Source of the DNA: Flavobacterium hibernum
GTDB taxonomy: Bacteria; Bacteroidota; Bacteroidia; Flavobacteriales; Flavobacteriaceae
Assembly: GCF_000832125.1 (NCBI RefSeq)
Contig: NZ_JPRK01000003.1
Location: 62,001-126,000 of the forward strand
Length of the DNA stretch: 64,000 nucleotides
Reading direction: 5' to 3'
Made by a program: the position numbers and the translations under genes. How positions within the stretch are numbered: position 1 is the stretch's first letter; each line of letters opens with the position of its first letter. Positions 33,556 through 43,029 of the stretch are shown in pieces. The notes beneath the pieces were generated by a model. It saw only the letters and a program-made list of their open reading frames with translations, was not told where the DNA came from and searched no databases.

Positions 33556-36000
33556 ATGAAAAAAATCAAATTTGCTGTACTACTTGTATTTTTCCTTACA
33601 AGTTTTTACAACTATGCCCAACAAGCGCCTCCTTCTAAAAACAAGGTAAAAGTTACTGGTAAAGTTTTTGAAAAAGTAACAAAACAACCACTTGAATATG
33701 CAACCATATCAATCACAGCTTTAAATGACACCAAAGTTATTGCTGGAGGAATCACCAACCCTAAAGGTGAATTTGATATAGCTGTTGCTCCGGGCACTTA
33801 CGACATAAAAGTGGAATTTATTTCGTTTAAACCAACATTTATTAAAGCAAAAAATATTCAGGGCGATACTAATTTAGGTGTTGTAAATTTATCTGAAGAT
33901 GCAGCGCAGTTAAATGAAGTTGTTGTTCGCGCCGAAAAATCAACAGTCGAAATAAAATTAGATAAAAAAGTATACAATGTTGGTCAGGATATGATGGTAA
34001 AAGGCGGAACTGTAAGTGACGTTCTGGACAATGTACCATCAGTTTCTGTTGATACCGAAGGTAACGTAAGTTTAAGAGGAAGTGACAACATCAGAATATT
34101 AATCGACGGACGACCATCAAACGCTATAAATGTTGCCGAAGCTTTACGTCAGCTTCCGGCAGATGCTATTGACAAAGTTGAAGTTATTACAAACCCCTCA
34201 GCACGTTATGACGCTGAAGGTGGATCAGGAATTATTAATATTATCCTTAAAAAAGGAAAAAATCAAGGTTTAAACGGAACTTTTATTGCTTCTACGGGAC
34301 TTCCAGAAACATACGGTTTAAGTGCAAACTTAAATTACAAAACAGAGAAATTGAACTACTTTACAACTGCAGGATACAACCACAGAACAAGTGAAGGTGG
34401 AGGTTTAACCAACTCTCAGTATTTTAATCCAGACGGAACAATAAAAAGCTACCTTGACGAAGATCGTGACACTAAAAGAACTTCTGACGGATTTAACGGA
34501 AGAGCTGGTATCGAATGGACGGTTGCTCCAAATACTTTCTGGACAAACGCCATCAATTATCAAAAAAGCAGTGGCGACACAAGAGACTTAATCAACTATA
34601 CAAATTTTGATGCTGGTCACAATTTCACAGGTACATCTTACCGTTTAAACAATGGTGATACTGGAAGCGAGAATGTAGAATATACTTCGAATTTAATTAA
34701 AAACTTTAACGATAAAGGTCATAAATTAACTGCCGATTTATCTGTTTCAAGAAACAGCGACGATAGCAATAGCCTTATCACAGGTTCAGACAATTTCAAT
34801 AACACTCTAAACGATCAGGTTCAGAAACAAGTACAAGTACAAGCCGATTATGTTTTACCATTAGGTAAAGGAAGTCAGTTTGAAGCCGGATATAAAGGAA
34901 GTTTTGGAGATTTAAACAATGAATATTATGTTCTTGATGATCAAGGAGCAGCAATTCCAAGTTTATCAAATACTTTAGAATACAAAGAGAACATCAATGC
35001 ATTGTACACGCAGTATGGTCTTAAAGTAAACAAATTCTCTTATTTATTTGGTTTACGCTGGGAAGACACAAACATTCATGTAAATCTTTTAGAAACAAAT
35101 GATTTCAATACTAAAAAGTATAACAACTTGTTTCCAAGCGCCTTTATAAGTTACGAAATATCAGATCAGAGCAATTTTACAGCAAGTTACAGTAAGCGTT
35201 TATCCAGACCAAGAGGACGTTTCATGAACCCTGCAACAAATTACTCTAGTAATATTAATATTTTTCAAGGAAATCCAGATCTAGATCCATCTTTAACAGA
35301 CAAATATGATATTGGATACATTAAACGCTGGGACAAAGTAACCTTTAATACTTCTGCTTATTTTGAAGACACTAAAGACGTTTTCAGCTTCGTAAGATCT
35401 CCAACAGGAGAAACTGTAAACGGAATTCCAGTTATTTTAAGCCGCCCTATTAATTTAGGTAAAGAGCAAAAATTTGGTTTTGAATTTACCTTAAACTACA
35501 CTCCATTTAAATGGTGGAAAGTAAACAGTAACTTCAACCTTTACAACGTAAAAACTACTGGAGAAAACAGTTATACTGATGCAAACGGAGATTTAGTAGT
35601 ACAAAATCTAGATAATCAAGCAAATTCATGGTTTGCAAGAATCAATTCAAAACTAACTTTACCATACAAAATAGACTGGCAATTAACAGCCATGTATAAT
35701 GGAGAACAAAAAACGGCACAAGGTAAAAACCTAGGTCAGTTTGGTATGAATACAGCATTTAGTAAAGATGTTCTAAAAGACAAAGCAACAATTGCGTTCA
35801 ATATTAGCGATGTTTTCAATTCAAGAATCATGAGATCTTATACTTATCTTGAAAACCAAACCTCTTATGGTGAAATGCAATTCCGTAAGCGCCAATTCAA
35901 TCTATCGTTCACTTACCGTTTTAACAAACCAAAAAGCGAGAGAGATAAAAACGCAGCACCTAAAAATGAAGGTGACGGCGGTGGAGATTTTCCAGGATAA
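33556..36000 (+). CDS. TonB-dependent outer-membrane receptor (OMP beta-barrel 3 type)
   Basis: An 814-residue outer-membrane protein: signal peptide (1-21, ending YNYAQ), a carboxypeptidase-regulatory-like domain (~30-115, VTGKVFEKVTKQPLEYATI), a plug domain (~120-225, SDVLDNVPSVSVDTEGNVSLRG) and a long beta-barrel (~240-790, ending in a Phe-rich FNLSFTYRF strand). The family takes up or senses unknown ligands using TonB energy. There is no SusD partner, so it is not a glycan Sus pair. The short Gly/Asp-rich end (GDGGGDFPG) follows the last strand. The substrate cannot be told. Confidence 0.9.
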   Translation: MKKIKFAVLLVFFLTSFYNYAQQAPPSKNKVKVTGKVFEKVTKQPLEYATISITALNDTKVIAGGITNPKGEFDIAVAPGTYDIKVEFISFKPTFIKAKNIQGDTNLGVVNLSEDAAQLNEVVVRAEKSTVEIKLDKKVYNVGQDMMVKGGTVSDVLDNVPSVSVDTEGNVSLRGSDNIRILIDGRPSNAINVAEALRQLPADAIDKVEVITNPSARYDAEGGSGIINIILKKGKNQGLNGTFIASTGLPETYGLSANLNYKTEKLNYFTTAGYNHRTSEGGGLTNSQYFNPDGTIKSYLDEDRDTKRTSDGFNGRAGIEWTVAPNTFWTNAINYQKSSGDTRDLINYTNFDAGHNFTGTSYRLNNGDTGSENVEYTSNLIKNFNDKGHKLTADLSVSRNSDDSNSLITGSDNFNNTLNDQVQKQVQVQADYVLPLGKGSQFEAGYKGSFGDLNNEYYVLDDQGAAIPSLSNTLEYKENINALYTQYGLKVNKFSYLFGLRWEDTNIHVNLLETNDFNTKKYNNLFPSAFISYEISDQSNFTASYSKRLSRPRGRFMNPATNYSSNINIFQGNPDLDPSLTDKYDIGYIKRWDKVTFNTSAYFEDTKDVFSFVRSPTGETVNGIPVILSRPINLGKEQKFGFEFTLNYTPFKWWKVNSNFNLYNVKTTGENSYTDANGDLVVQNLDNQANSWFARINSKLTLPYKIDWQLTAMYNGEQKTAQGKNLGQFGMNTAFSKDVLKDKATIAFNISDVFNSRIMRSYTYLENQTSYGEMQFRKRQFNLSFTYRFNKPKSERDKNAAPKNEGDGGGDFPG

Positions 36001-36028
36001 AACGCTTTAAAATTTCAATAAAAAAATT

Positions 36029-36072
36029 CCAAATTCCAATTAGCAACCGTTAATTGGAATTTGGATTTTTTT
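36029..36072 (+). terminator. Terminator after the TonB receptor
   Basis: Perfect 14-bp stem ccaaattccaatta / taattggaatttgg with an 8-nt loop and a T tract. Confidence 0.85.
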
Positions 36073-36100
36073 ATTTGGAATTTAATTTAACATAGGCATA

Positions 36101-36134
36101 AAAAAAAGGACTCGTAAAAACGGGTCCTTTTTTT
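36101..36134. terminator. Bidirectional terminator, mainly for the small minus-strand gene
   Basis: Stem aaaaaaaggactcg / cgggtccttttttt with a 6-nt loop (one G-T pair); A- and T-runs on both sides. It sits just after the stop of the 36152 gene on the minus strand. Confidence 0.8.
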
Positions 36135-36151
36135 ATGAAATCAATCTAAAA

Positions 36152-36322
36152 TTAAATTGATTGTTCTTGTTTCTTCTTTGCTCTTTTCTCTTTGATCATT
36201 TCCCAGCTTGCTCCCGTTACCCAATAAGATACGAAACCAACTAAGAAAAACATCAACCAAAACCCTATAGTTAGTATGGTCAAGAAAAGTAAAAAACCTA
36301 AGTACTGTGAAAATTCAAACAT
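36152..36322 (-). CDS. Small single-pass membrane protein
   Basis: A 56-residue protein (from the ATG at 36322; a longer form from 36352 would add 10 unlikely residues). One long hydrophobic segment (LGFLLFLTILTIGFWLMFFLVGFVSYW) is followed by a basic tail EMIKEKRAKKKQEQ. Conserved in style with other flavobacterial micro-proteins; function unknown. Confidence 0.65.
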   Translation of the reverse strand: MFEFSQYLGFLLFLTILTIGFWLMFFLVGFVSYWVTGASWEMIKEKRAKKKQEQSI

Positions 36323-36352
36323 GTTTTCCGGAATTTTTGAATGTAAGGACAA

Positions 36353-36724
36353 ATGTAGGTTTTATATTTTTCCTTAGCAATTAAATCCAAATCAATTTTT
36401 ATAAAAACACAATTATCCGTATATTTAAACTCATTTTAAATAAGGATTTTTTTCAATTATTATTTAACTATCTAAATCAGAAGAATATGAATGTTTTCAG
36501 GAGCTATTTCCCGCTATCCGTTACAATCTTTTATGTCCGCCGAGGCAGGACATAAAAGGATTTTCACTTCTATCGGGGCTAGGCATTCATTTTCAAGATA
36601 AATTTTACAAACATCAAAATAAAGAATCCGTTTTAATTAGCGTTTTTACGAAGTAAATCAGCGTCATGCGTTCCATTTACCACAACGTTTCACATTTTAC
36701 AAATAACTTTTTACATACAACATA
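36353..36724. other. Intergenic region upstream of fumC
   Basis: About 370 bp with no gene. It contains the structured repeat at 36489-36588. The rest is AT-rich, and I found no exact TAnnTTTG box for fumC. Confidence 0.5.
36489..36588 (+). repeat. Structured intergenic repeat, possible RNA element
   Basis: Outer arms gaatg (36489-36493) and cattc (36584-36588) enclose a second pairing (cccg 36510-36513 with cggg 36574-36577) and a strong central hairpin, 36528-36538 / 36548-36558 (cttttatgtcc with ggacataaaag). The segment is GC-richer than its flanks. It has the look of a flavobacterial dispersed structured element; identity with the Flavo-1 RNA motif is only a guess. Confidence 0.5.
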
Positions 36725-38110
36725 ATGAAATATAGAATAGAAAAAGACACAATGGGCGAAGTGCAAGTCCCAGCCGATAAATATTGGGGAGCACAAACAG
36801 AACGCTCTAGAAATAATTTCAAAATTGGAGCTTCGGCATCGATGCCACAAGAAATCATTGAAGGGTTTGCTTATCTAAAAAAAGCAGCTGCATATGCTAA
36901 TTATGATTTAGGTGTTCTACCAATAGAAAAACGAGATGCAATCGCAGCCGTTTGCGACGAAATTTTAGACAGAAAACTAGACGACCAATTTCCGCTGGTG
37001 ATATGGCAAACAGGATCAGGAACGCAAAGCAACATGAATGTAAACGAAGTAATTGCAAATCGCGCTCAAGTATTGAAAGGATTTAATATTGGCGAAGGCG
37101 AGCAATTTATAAAAGCAAATGATGATGTAAACAAATCACAATCATCAAATGATACTTTTCCAACCGGTATGCACATAGCTGCATACAAAATGATTGTAGA
37201 AACTACAATTCCCGGTGTCGAAAAACTACACGCTACTTTAGCTGCAAAAGCAAAAGAATTTGCAGCTGTTGTCAAAATTGGACGTACGCATCTTATGGAT
37301 GCAACTCCCCTAACATTAGGGCAAGAAATTTCTGGATATGCCGCCCAATTGTCTTTTGGGTTAAAAGCATTAAAAAATACTTTAGCACATTTATCTGAAA
37401 TCGCTTTAGGCGGAACTGCTGTTGGAACTGGATTGAATACTCCAAAAGGTTACGACGTAAAAGTAGCCGAATATATTGCAAAATTTACCAATCATCCTTT
37501 TGTAACTGCCGAAAACAAATTTGAAGCTTTGGCAGCGCACGATGCTATTGTTGAAACTCACGGGGCTTTAAAACAATTGGCCGTTTCTCTAAACAAAGTA
37601 GCCAACGATATTAGAATGTTAGCTTCTGGACCACGATCAGGAATTGGAGAAATTCATATTCCAGAGAATGAACCGGGATCATCTATCATGCCTGGAAAAG
37701 TAAATCCAACGCAATGCGAAGCGTTAACAATGGTTTGCGCACAAGTAATAGGTAACGACATGGCGATTGCAGTTGGCGGCATGCAAGGACATTATGAATT
37801 AAATGTATTCAAACCTGTTATGGCAGCCAATTTTTTACAATCGGCACGATTAATAGGTGACGCTTGTATTTCATTTGATGAACATTGCGCACAAGGAATC
37901 GAACCCAACTATAAACGAATTAAAGAATTAGTAGATAATTCATTAATGCTAGTAACTGCTTTAAACACCAAAATAGGATACTATAAAGCTGCTGAAATTG
38001 CACAAACAGCTCATAAAAACGGAACTACCCTTAAAGACGAAGCTGTTCGTTTAGGCTACGTAACTCCAGAAGATTTTGATGCTTGGGTAAAACCAGAAGA
38101 AATGGTTTAA
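36725..38110 (+). CDS. fumC: Fumarate hydratase, class II
   Basis: A 461-residue, iron-independent fumarase interconverting fumarate and malate in the TCA cycle. N-terminal [32 protein letters not shown], the active-site [48 protein letters not shown], and the superfamily signature [15 protein letters not shown] (about 319-333) are all present. Length is normal. The gene stands alone behind a structured repeat. Confidence 0.96.
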   Translation: MKYRIEKDTMGEVQVPADKYWGAQTERSRNNFKIGASASMPQEIIEGFAYLKKAAAYANYDLGVLPIEKRDAIAAVCDEILDRKLDDQFPLVIWQTGSGTQSNMNVNEVIANRAQVLKGFNIGEGEQFIKANDDVNKSQSSNDTFPTGMHIAAYKMIVETTIPGVEKLHATLAAKAKEFAAVVKIGRTHLMDATPLTLGQEISGYAAQLSFGLKALKNTLAHLSEIALGGTAVGTGLNTPKGYDVKVAEYIAKFTNHPFVTAENKFEALAAHDAIVETHGALKQLAVSLNKVANDIRMLASGPRSGIGEIHIPENEPGSSIMPGKVNPTQCEALTMVCAQVIGNDMAIAVGGMQGHYELNVFKPVMAANFLQSARLIGDACISFDEHCAQGIEPNYKRIKELVDNSLMLVTALNTKIGYYKAAEIAQTAHKNGTTLKDEAVRLGYVTPEDFDAWVKPEEMV

Positions 38111-38187
38111 ATTAATTATAAATGGTTAATTGTGAATTATTAATTAATCAAGGCAGTAAATAAATGCTTTATTACTGGCGTAAATAC

Positions 38188-38223
38188 AAAAGAGCTTTCT
38201 AGAATTTAGAAAGCTCTTTTTTT
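38188..38223. terminator. Terminator between convergent genes
   Basis: Perfect 13-bp stem aaaagagctttct / agaaagctctttt with a 7-nt loop and T-run. Confidence 0.85.
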
Positions 38224-38255
38224 ATAAATCTTGCAATTGAAAAACAATTTACATT

Positions 38256-39464
38256 TTACAATTCACAATTATCAACATAATCTTGCAGATAGCTAAATCT
38301 TTCGGTTAGTTTTCCTTTTTCGGTGATTTTTGCACGTTTTAAAATTCCGTCCTTATCTCCATTAAAGAAAGCAGGGATTACATGTTCCATAAATTGTTCT
38401 CCAAAACCTTCACTGGCATCTTTTGGTAATTCGCAAGGTAAATTATCAACCGCCATTACCACAACAGCAGCAGGATGAAAAACATCAACTTCTTTATCTT
38501 CTAAAGGAAAATAGCCATACAAAGGTTCTGCAATAGTCGAAGAACGCAAAGTACAAGCAATTGGTCCTTTTACATCGCATGAAATATCTGCCACAACTTT
38601 TAACTTGCAGTCGCTTGCATTCAACATCTCTCGAGTTAAAATCATAGGAGCACCATTAGCATAAAAATGTCCGGCAAAATAAATATCTGTTACTTTGGTG
38701 AATTTTTCAAAATCAGAAACATACTCTTCCGGATGTGCTACAAAATCTGTAAAATCCAGAGACTGATCATCAATACGTTTGTTGTATTCTAAAACATCCA
38801 ACTGCACATAAACAGCTTGCGCATATTTTTTAGTCAAATAATTATCAACAGTAATTTCTTTTATTTTAATGGCATCTAAAATTTCCTTAGCCCCCATGCC
38901 AACCTTTCCGGTTCCGGTTATTACAAACTTTAAAGCTGGCATTGTAATACGTTTCAAATGCATAATTAATGCATCTCTACCAGATAAAGTTTCGGCTTTT
39001 GGCAATTTAAATAATTCGAATTTTATTCCAAAAGCTCGAATACCGTTATAAACACCAACCATTCCGGCATATCTTCCAAAACCAATCAAACGACGATTAT
39101 GAGCATCAACAATTGTTTCATGGTCGTACAAATCGATATTCTTTTCTAAAATCGCCTGCAATAACTTTCTATTATAAGGCTGCTTCTTTATAGTATGCGA
39201 AAAAAAGAAATAGGCTTTATTTGGAATTAAATTTTCGACAGGAACTTCTTTTACACCAAATAAAACATCACAATCAGAAACATCATCTGTTACGGTAATG
39301 CCCATGCTTTGATATTGCACATCCGAAAAAATCCTAATATCTGAACTTTCCACTTCGACAATAGCATCATGATAAAGTTGCTTGAGTCTTGTAAGCTCAT
39401 TAGGAGCAAAAACAACTCTACGATCTGGCGGGGTTTTTCTTTCTTTTATGATTCCAAATTTCAT
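38256..39464 (-). CDS. NAD(P)-dependent oxidoreductase, saccharopine/alanine dehydrogenase-like
   Basis: A 402-residue protein. The N-terminal domain MKFGIIKERKTPPDRRVVFAP matches the alanine dehydrogenase / PNT / saccharopine dehydrogenase N-domain. A Rossmann stretch (VITGTGKVGMGAKEILDAI, about 181-199) and a conserved ADISCDVKGPIACTLRSSTI follow. Fungal-type lysine-forming saccharopine dehydrogenases are the closest style, but lysine metabolism genes are absent here, so only the fold is assigned. It has two exact -7 boxes upstream on the minus strand. Confidence 0.8.
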   Translation of the reverse strand: MKFGIIKERKTPPDRRVVFAPNELTRLKQLYHDAIVEVESSDIRIFSDVQYQSMGITVTDDVSDCDVLFGVKEVPVENLIPNKAYFFFSHTIKKQPYNRKLLQAILEKNIDLYDHETIVDAHNRRLIGFGRYAGMVGVYNGIRAFGIKFELFKLPKAETLSGRDALIMHLKRITMPALKFVITGTGKVGMGAKEILDAIKIKEITVDNYLTKKYAQAVYVQLDVLEYNKRIDDQSLDFTDFVAHPEEYVSDFEKFTKVTDIYFAGHFYANGAPMILTREMLNASDCKLKVVADISCDVKGPIACTLRSSTIAEPLYGYFPLEDKEVDVFHPAAVVVMAVDNLPCELPKDASEGFGEQFMEHVIPAFFNGDKDGILKRAKITEKGKLTERFSYLQDYVDNCEL

Positions 39465-39516
39465 TTAAACAGGTTTAAAGTATTTATTAATATAACTTTT
39501 TACTTATTATTTGTTT

Positions 39517-39533
39517 CAAATATAACAAATTTA
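39517..39533 (-). promoter_or_regulatory. Two adjacent Bacteroidota -7 boxes for the dehydrogenase-like gene
   Basis: On the minus strand, TATATTTG (39517-39524) and TAAATTTG (39526-39533) both match TAnnTTTG, 52-61 bp upstream of the ATG at 39464. Confidence 0.45.
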
Positions 39534-39683
39534 GTTAAAGTTTTGTTGTTGAATTACAATTTTAAATGCGTGAAAAACGTTAAAACCTGACTAGCAAACG
39601 ACTAATTAAACAAAATCTTAATTTTTTGTTAAAACAAGCGCTTAGGCAAACAAAAAACGGCGAAACATAAATATTGAATTCTA

Positions 39684-39691
39684 TATATTTG
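39684..39691 (+). promoter_or_regulatory. Bacteroidota -7 box for the serine hydrolase gene
   Basis: TATATTTG, exact TAnnTTTG match, 10 bp upstream of the ATG at 39702, so the leader must be very short. Confidence 0.5.
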
Positions 39692-39701
39692 TTTTTAAAG
39701 A

Positions 39702-40907
39702 ATGATGAAAATGAGTTTCCTTAAAAAGACAAAGATAGCACAAATACTTCTCCTAATTTTAGTTTTAAGTTCATGTGGAAAAGATAAAAAAACGAGTACT
39801 GACACTACTTCAACGATAGAGGATACCTTACCAAAGATGAAGCCGTTAGGTCCGGAAAAAAGACTTACACAAGCCTACTTAAACTCAGTTACGGGAAGAA
39901 TAAACCATTTTTATAATAAAAACTGGCCCAACAATACCATGAATGGAGGTTTTTTGGTAGCTAGAAATGGTCAAATCATTTTTGAAAGATACAATGGATA
40001 TGCTAACAAAAATGAAGAGACAAAGATCACAGCAGACACTCCTCTTCATATTGCATCTGTAAGTAAAGTCTTGACAGCAACAGCGGTCTTAAAATTAGTT
40101 AACGCAAACAAACTTGATTTAGATCAAAAAGTAAATACAATTTTAAAAACATTTCCTTATCCTGATTGTACGGTAAGAATGTTGCTAAGTCACAGAAGTG
40201 GAATGCGAAATTATGCTTATTTTACAGATCGTGATAAATCGGTTTGGGACAGACATGATCAATTAACAAACAAAGATATTTTGAATATCCTTGCGACAAA
40301 AGACATTGGGTTAGAATCAAAAACCGGAACACGCTTTAGTTATTGCAATACCAACTATGCAATGTTGGCTCTAATTATTGAAAAGATAACAGGACTTACC
40401 TACAAGGAGGCCATGACTCAAATGATTTTTAAACCTTTGGGAATGACGAATACTTTTGTTTTTGACAACGAAAAAGACAGAAAAAAAATTGTTCCATCCT
40501 ATAAAGGTAATGGTGTAGAAATTGGTTTTGATTATCTGGATTGTGTTTATGGTGATAAAAACATCTACTCAACTCCGCGTGATTTATTAAAATTTGATCG
40601 CGCCAGAAATGCTCCGGACTTTTTGAAACCTGCACTTCTAAAAGAAGTTTACACAGGATATAGTAACGAACGTAAAGGTGAAAAAAATTACGGTTTAGGT
40701 ATTCGAATGATCAATTGGGATTCCGGACAAAACTTTTACTTTCATAACGGTTGGTGGCATGGTAATACCTCATCTTATATTCCGTTAATGAAAGAGCACG
40801 TTACTATTATTGCATTATCAAATAAAATGACAAGAAACACCTATGCGGTTCGTAAATTGGCTCCAATATTTGGTGATTATCCTTTTAATTTTAAAGATGA
40901 AGAATAA
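39702..40907 (+). CDS. Beta-lactamase-fold serine hydrolase lipoprotein
   Basis: A 401-residue lipoprotein (lipobox VLSSC, C25). The penicillin-binding-protein/class C fold shows S119-V-S-K122 (SxxK), Y214-C-N (YxN-type) and a C-terminal HNGWWHG (HxG in place of KTG). This family includes esterases and D-aminopeptidases as well as class C beta-lactamases. The HxG variant and lipid anchor argue for a peptidase or esterase rather than an antibiotic-resistance enzyme. The N-terminal linker (residues 26-50) is rich in K, T and D. Confidence 0.85.
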   Translation: MMKMSFLKKTKIAQILLLILVLSSCGKDKKTSTDTTSTIEDTLPKMKPLGPEKRLTQAYLNSVTGRINHFYNKNWPNNTMNGGFLVARNGQIIFERYNGYANKNEETKITADTPLHIASVSKVLTATAVLKLVNANKLDLDQKVNTILKTFPYPDCTVRMLLSHRSGMRNYAYFTDRDKSVWDRHDQLTNKDILNILATKDIGLESKTGTRFSYCNTNYAMLALIIEKITGLTYKEAMTQMIFKPLGMTNTFVFDNEKDRKKIVPSYKGNGVEIGFDYLDCVYGDKNIYSTPRDLLKFDRARNAPDFLKPALLKEVYTGYSNERKGEKNYGLGIRMINWDSGQNFYFHNGWWHGNTSSYIPLMKEHVTIIALSNKMTRNTYAVRKLAPIFGDYPFNFKDEE

Positions 40908-40953
40908 TATTATTTTTCTCTAAAATTTATTACAAAACTAACTTCAAATAGTA

Positions 40954-40961
40954 TAAATTTG
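40954..40961 (+). promoter_or_regulatory. Bacteroidota -7 box for ssrA
   Basis: TAAATTTG, exact TAnnTTTG match, ending 13 bp before the first base of the mature tmRNA. Confidence 0.55.
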
Positions 40962-40974
40962 CAAACTCATTTTT

Positions 40975-41367
40975 GGGGTCGACTGGTTTTGACAGCAAGT
41001 CGAATTGAAAAGTAAGCACGTCGAGCATTGAGACCTTGCTCGTAAATATAAGATCTTACAATTTTACACGGCGAAAATAACTACGCTTTAGCTGCATAAT
41101 CTGAATTATAGTAAGATTAGCCACGTCCCTATCAGATAGGGAAGCTGGATTCTCCTTGAAAGCCTTGGTTTGTGGCGGTCAGTACAGGGGAACCGTAAAA
41201 ATAAACCTAGATTTCCATGAGCTTCGGGTGGAGATCGAAATTAAGAAGATAAGTGTTGAGTGGTTGTTCCTGACCTAGCTCAACATCGAAAATCCAATCA
41301 GGAAATAAACGTGTAGAAAGCTCTTTAGTTGCTTGTTTGGACCCGAGTTCGATTCTCGGCGACTCCA
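40975..41367 (+). ncRNA. ssrA: tmRNA (transfer-messenger RNA)
   Basis: Starts GGGGTCG (40975) and ends CGACTCC plus discriminator A (41367); these two 7-mers pair as the acceptor stem. The T-arm GGACCCGAGTTCGATTCTCGG is just upstream of the 3' end. The tag reading frame is at 41070-41099 and encodes GENNYALAA followed by TAA, a standard tag. The 3' CCA is not encoded. It rescues stalled ribosomes and labels the truncated proteins for degradation. The 3' end doubles as the integration site of the element to its right, since the recombinase gene runs antisense into it. Confidence 0.96.
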
Positions 41368-41370
41368 CTG
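41325..41370. other. Probable attachment-site region (element/ssrA junction)
   Basis: The end of the recombinase gene overlaps the last 43 bases of ssrA. Elements that insert into ssrA rebuild its 3' end, so the crossover should be here or a little to the right. No second copy of the T-arm/acceptor sequence was found to the right in this window, so the exact core cannot be fixed. Confidence 0.55.
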
Positions 41371-42881
41371 AACGGGATGATTGCTAAATCATCCCGTTTT
41401 TTTTCATAAATCAAGCATCCTTTTTCCTTCATTAATGCGGTGTTATGAGTAAAAACACTTCTCATTGTAGGTGTTCGATAAATGCCTTCTTGATAGTACA
41501 AATTGCTATCGAACACCATATTTATAAAATCTCTTTTCTGCAAAGTATTTGATTTATTGTAGACATAATGCATATCAGTAAGTAAATTTAAATTATTTTC
41601 CAAAATTAAAAATACATTACTTTGATCTGTATTAAGTCTTTCAATGGTCTGTTTCAAATTTTGTATAGTACCATTGTAAGTTGCATACCATCTATCATAA
41701 GTTTCTTTTGCAATTTCATTTTTAATCCACTTTTCTTCAACTGAGAACATTTTTTCCTGTACACTTTCTAATTCAAGTTTTTTTTCTTGAACTCTTTGTT
41801 TATTAGCGTTCATTTCTACTTCAATAGAATTATTGCAACCATCTTTTATTTCACGAATCCTCTTTTCGGGCAAACTCATTAACTCGCATACATTCTGAAA
41901 TTGATTGTGAGCCTTTATTGCACTTATATTATTGTGTTTAGAAGAATTACATTTATAGTAATAAAAATATTTCCCAGATTTTCCACGAGATGGCGCTCCT
42001 GTTAATGGCACACCACAATGACATTTTAATAATCCACGTAGTGGAATATTTTCATCAATTATTGTCCTTGTTTTTTCTGGCTTTTTCATTTTGCTTTGCA
42101 CCATTTGCCATGTACTCATATCAATAATAGCTTCATGAATTGCAGGAAAAAGACCACCAGGATATTCTTTATACGCTTGAACATTTAACATACCAGCATA
42201 AACAGGATTACTGAGGACTCTTTCAATAGCTGTATTACCTTTCTTTTTAAATCCAAGTTCATTCGCGTTTTTTTTGATAAGATATAATGGAACGTCCAGT
42301 AAATAAGAATCATAAATAAATTTTACAATTTTAGCCTCTGACTCATTAATTATCAATCTGCGATCTTTTCTTTCCCCCTCTTTAATATATCCAAATGGAG
42401 CACTCGTTGCTATATATCTACCTTCCTTCGCTCTAGCTGTATAAAGCCCTCCTCTTATTTTTATGCTTCTATTGATATTATCTTCCTCAGCCAATAATAG
42501 TTGTAAACCAGCCCTAAAAAAACTACCAGGTGTATCGTAATCAAATGTAATCCCTTCAGTTACACTGACCACTTGAATACTATATCTTTTCTGAAGCATT
42601 TTTACCATATTCATTGCTTCTCCTGCGTCACGACTAAACCTGTCTAGTTGATCTACTAAAAGATAATCTACATTTTTATAATACTTCACAATGAAAGCTT
42701 GTAATTTTATAAAATCAGGACGGTCAAAAGTTTTAGCGCTTTTCCCTCTATCAATAAAGGAATCCACCAGTTCTACTTTATTAAATTGTAACCACTGATC
42801 GGTATACATTTCCTGACGTTCTATTGAACCGTTACTTTGTCCTAACTGACTAAATCGTAAATATCTAATTGCCCTTTTCAT
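41325..42881 (-). CDS. Large serine recombinase (integrase of the element)
   Basis: A 518-residue site-specific recombinase. The resolvase domain (1-~145) has the catalytic serine in YLRFSQLGQ (S12), and the DRFSRDAGEA helix. A recombinase domain (~160-275), a zinc-ribbon-type segment (GLLKCHCGVPLTGAP… with a third cysteine in YYYKCNSS) and a coiled coil (~340-410) follow. It should integrate and excise the conjugative element. Its last ~13 codons (GVAENRTRVQTSN) lie on the strand opposite the tmRNA 3' end, and the previous ~12 (KRDDLAIIPFS) lie over the tmRNA terminator. The start overlaps the upstream small gene by 17 bp, suggesting translational coupling. Confidence 0.93.
   Translation of the reverse strand: MKRAIRYLRFSQLGQSNGSIERQEMYTDQWLQFNKVELVDSFIDRGKSAKTFDRPDFIKLQAFIVKYYKNVDYLLVDQLDRFSRDAGEAMNMVKMLQKRYSIQVVSVTEGITFDYDTPGSFFRAGLQLLLAEEDNINRSIKIRGGLYTARAKEGRYIATSAPFGYIKEGERKDRRLIINESEAKIVKFIYDSYLLDVPLYLIKKNANELGFKKKGNTAIERVLSNPVYAGMLNVQAYKEYPGGLFPAIHEAIIDMSTWQMVQSKMKKPEKTRTIIDENIPLRGLLKCHCGVPLTGAPSRGKSGKYFYYYKCNSSKHNNISAIKAHNQFQNVCELMSLPEKRIREIKDGCNNSIEVEMNANKQRVQEKKLELESVQEKMFSVEEKWIKNEIAKETYDRWYATYNGTIQNLKQTIERLNTDQSNVFLILENNLNLLTDMHYVYNKSNTLQKRDFINMVFDSNLYYQEGIYRTPTMRSVFTHNTALMKEKGCLIYEKKRDDLAIIPFSGVAENRTRVQTSN
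41371..41406 (+). terminator. Terminator of ssrA
   Basis: Perfect 10-bp stem aacgggatga / tcatcccgtt with an 8-nt loop and a T8 run. It lies inside the opposite-strand recombinase coding sequence. Confidence 0.88.
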
Positions 42882-43029
42882 AATATTCCTTTAAAGTAGA
42901 TGAAACAATTATTTCAATGATTAAATTTACTAACTTTTGTTCTCGTTCCTGTTCAAGAACTTCAAAAGTTTCAAAAATTATTTCATCTACATCAGGCCCT
43001 TTCAATTTCTCATTTTCATTATCCATCAT
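42865..43029 (-). CDS. Small acidic protein coupled to the recombinase
   Basis: About 54 residues, starting MMDNENEKLKGPDVDEIIFETFEVLEQEREQKLV; helical and acidic. A strong Shine-Dalgarno sequence (aaggaggtg), rare in this genome type, lies just upstream of the tandem ATGs at 43029/43026, which fixes the start; a longer frame from 43095 is unlikely. It overlaps the recombinase start by 17 bp. It may be an accessory or control factor for recombination, but no domain is recognised. A hairpin (aaagccc/gggcttt, 43053-43071) lies upstream. Confidence 0.6.
   Translation of the reverse strand: MMDNENEKLKGPDVDEIIFETFEVLEQEREQKLVNLIIEIIVSSTLKEYYEKGN

Noticed and set aside
39702..40907. Possible beta-lactamase (antibiotic resistance) gene
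   Set aside because: The fold is right, but the third motif is HxG rather than KTG and the protein is a lipid-anchored long form, better read as an esterase/peptidase.
41330..41367. A separate tRNA gene at the element junction
   Set aside because: The T-arm and acceptor belong to the tmRNA, whose 5' end and tag frame are upstream; no anticodon arm is present.
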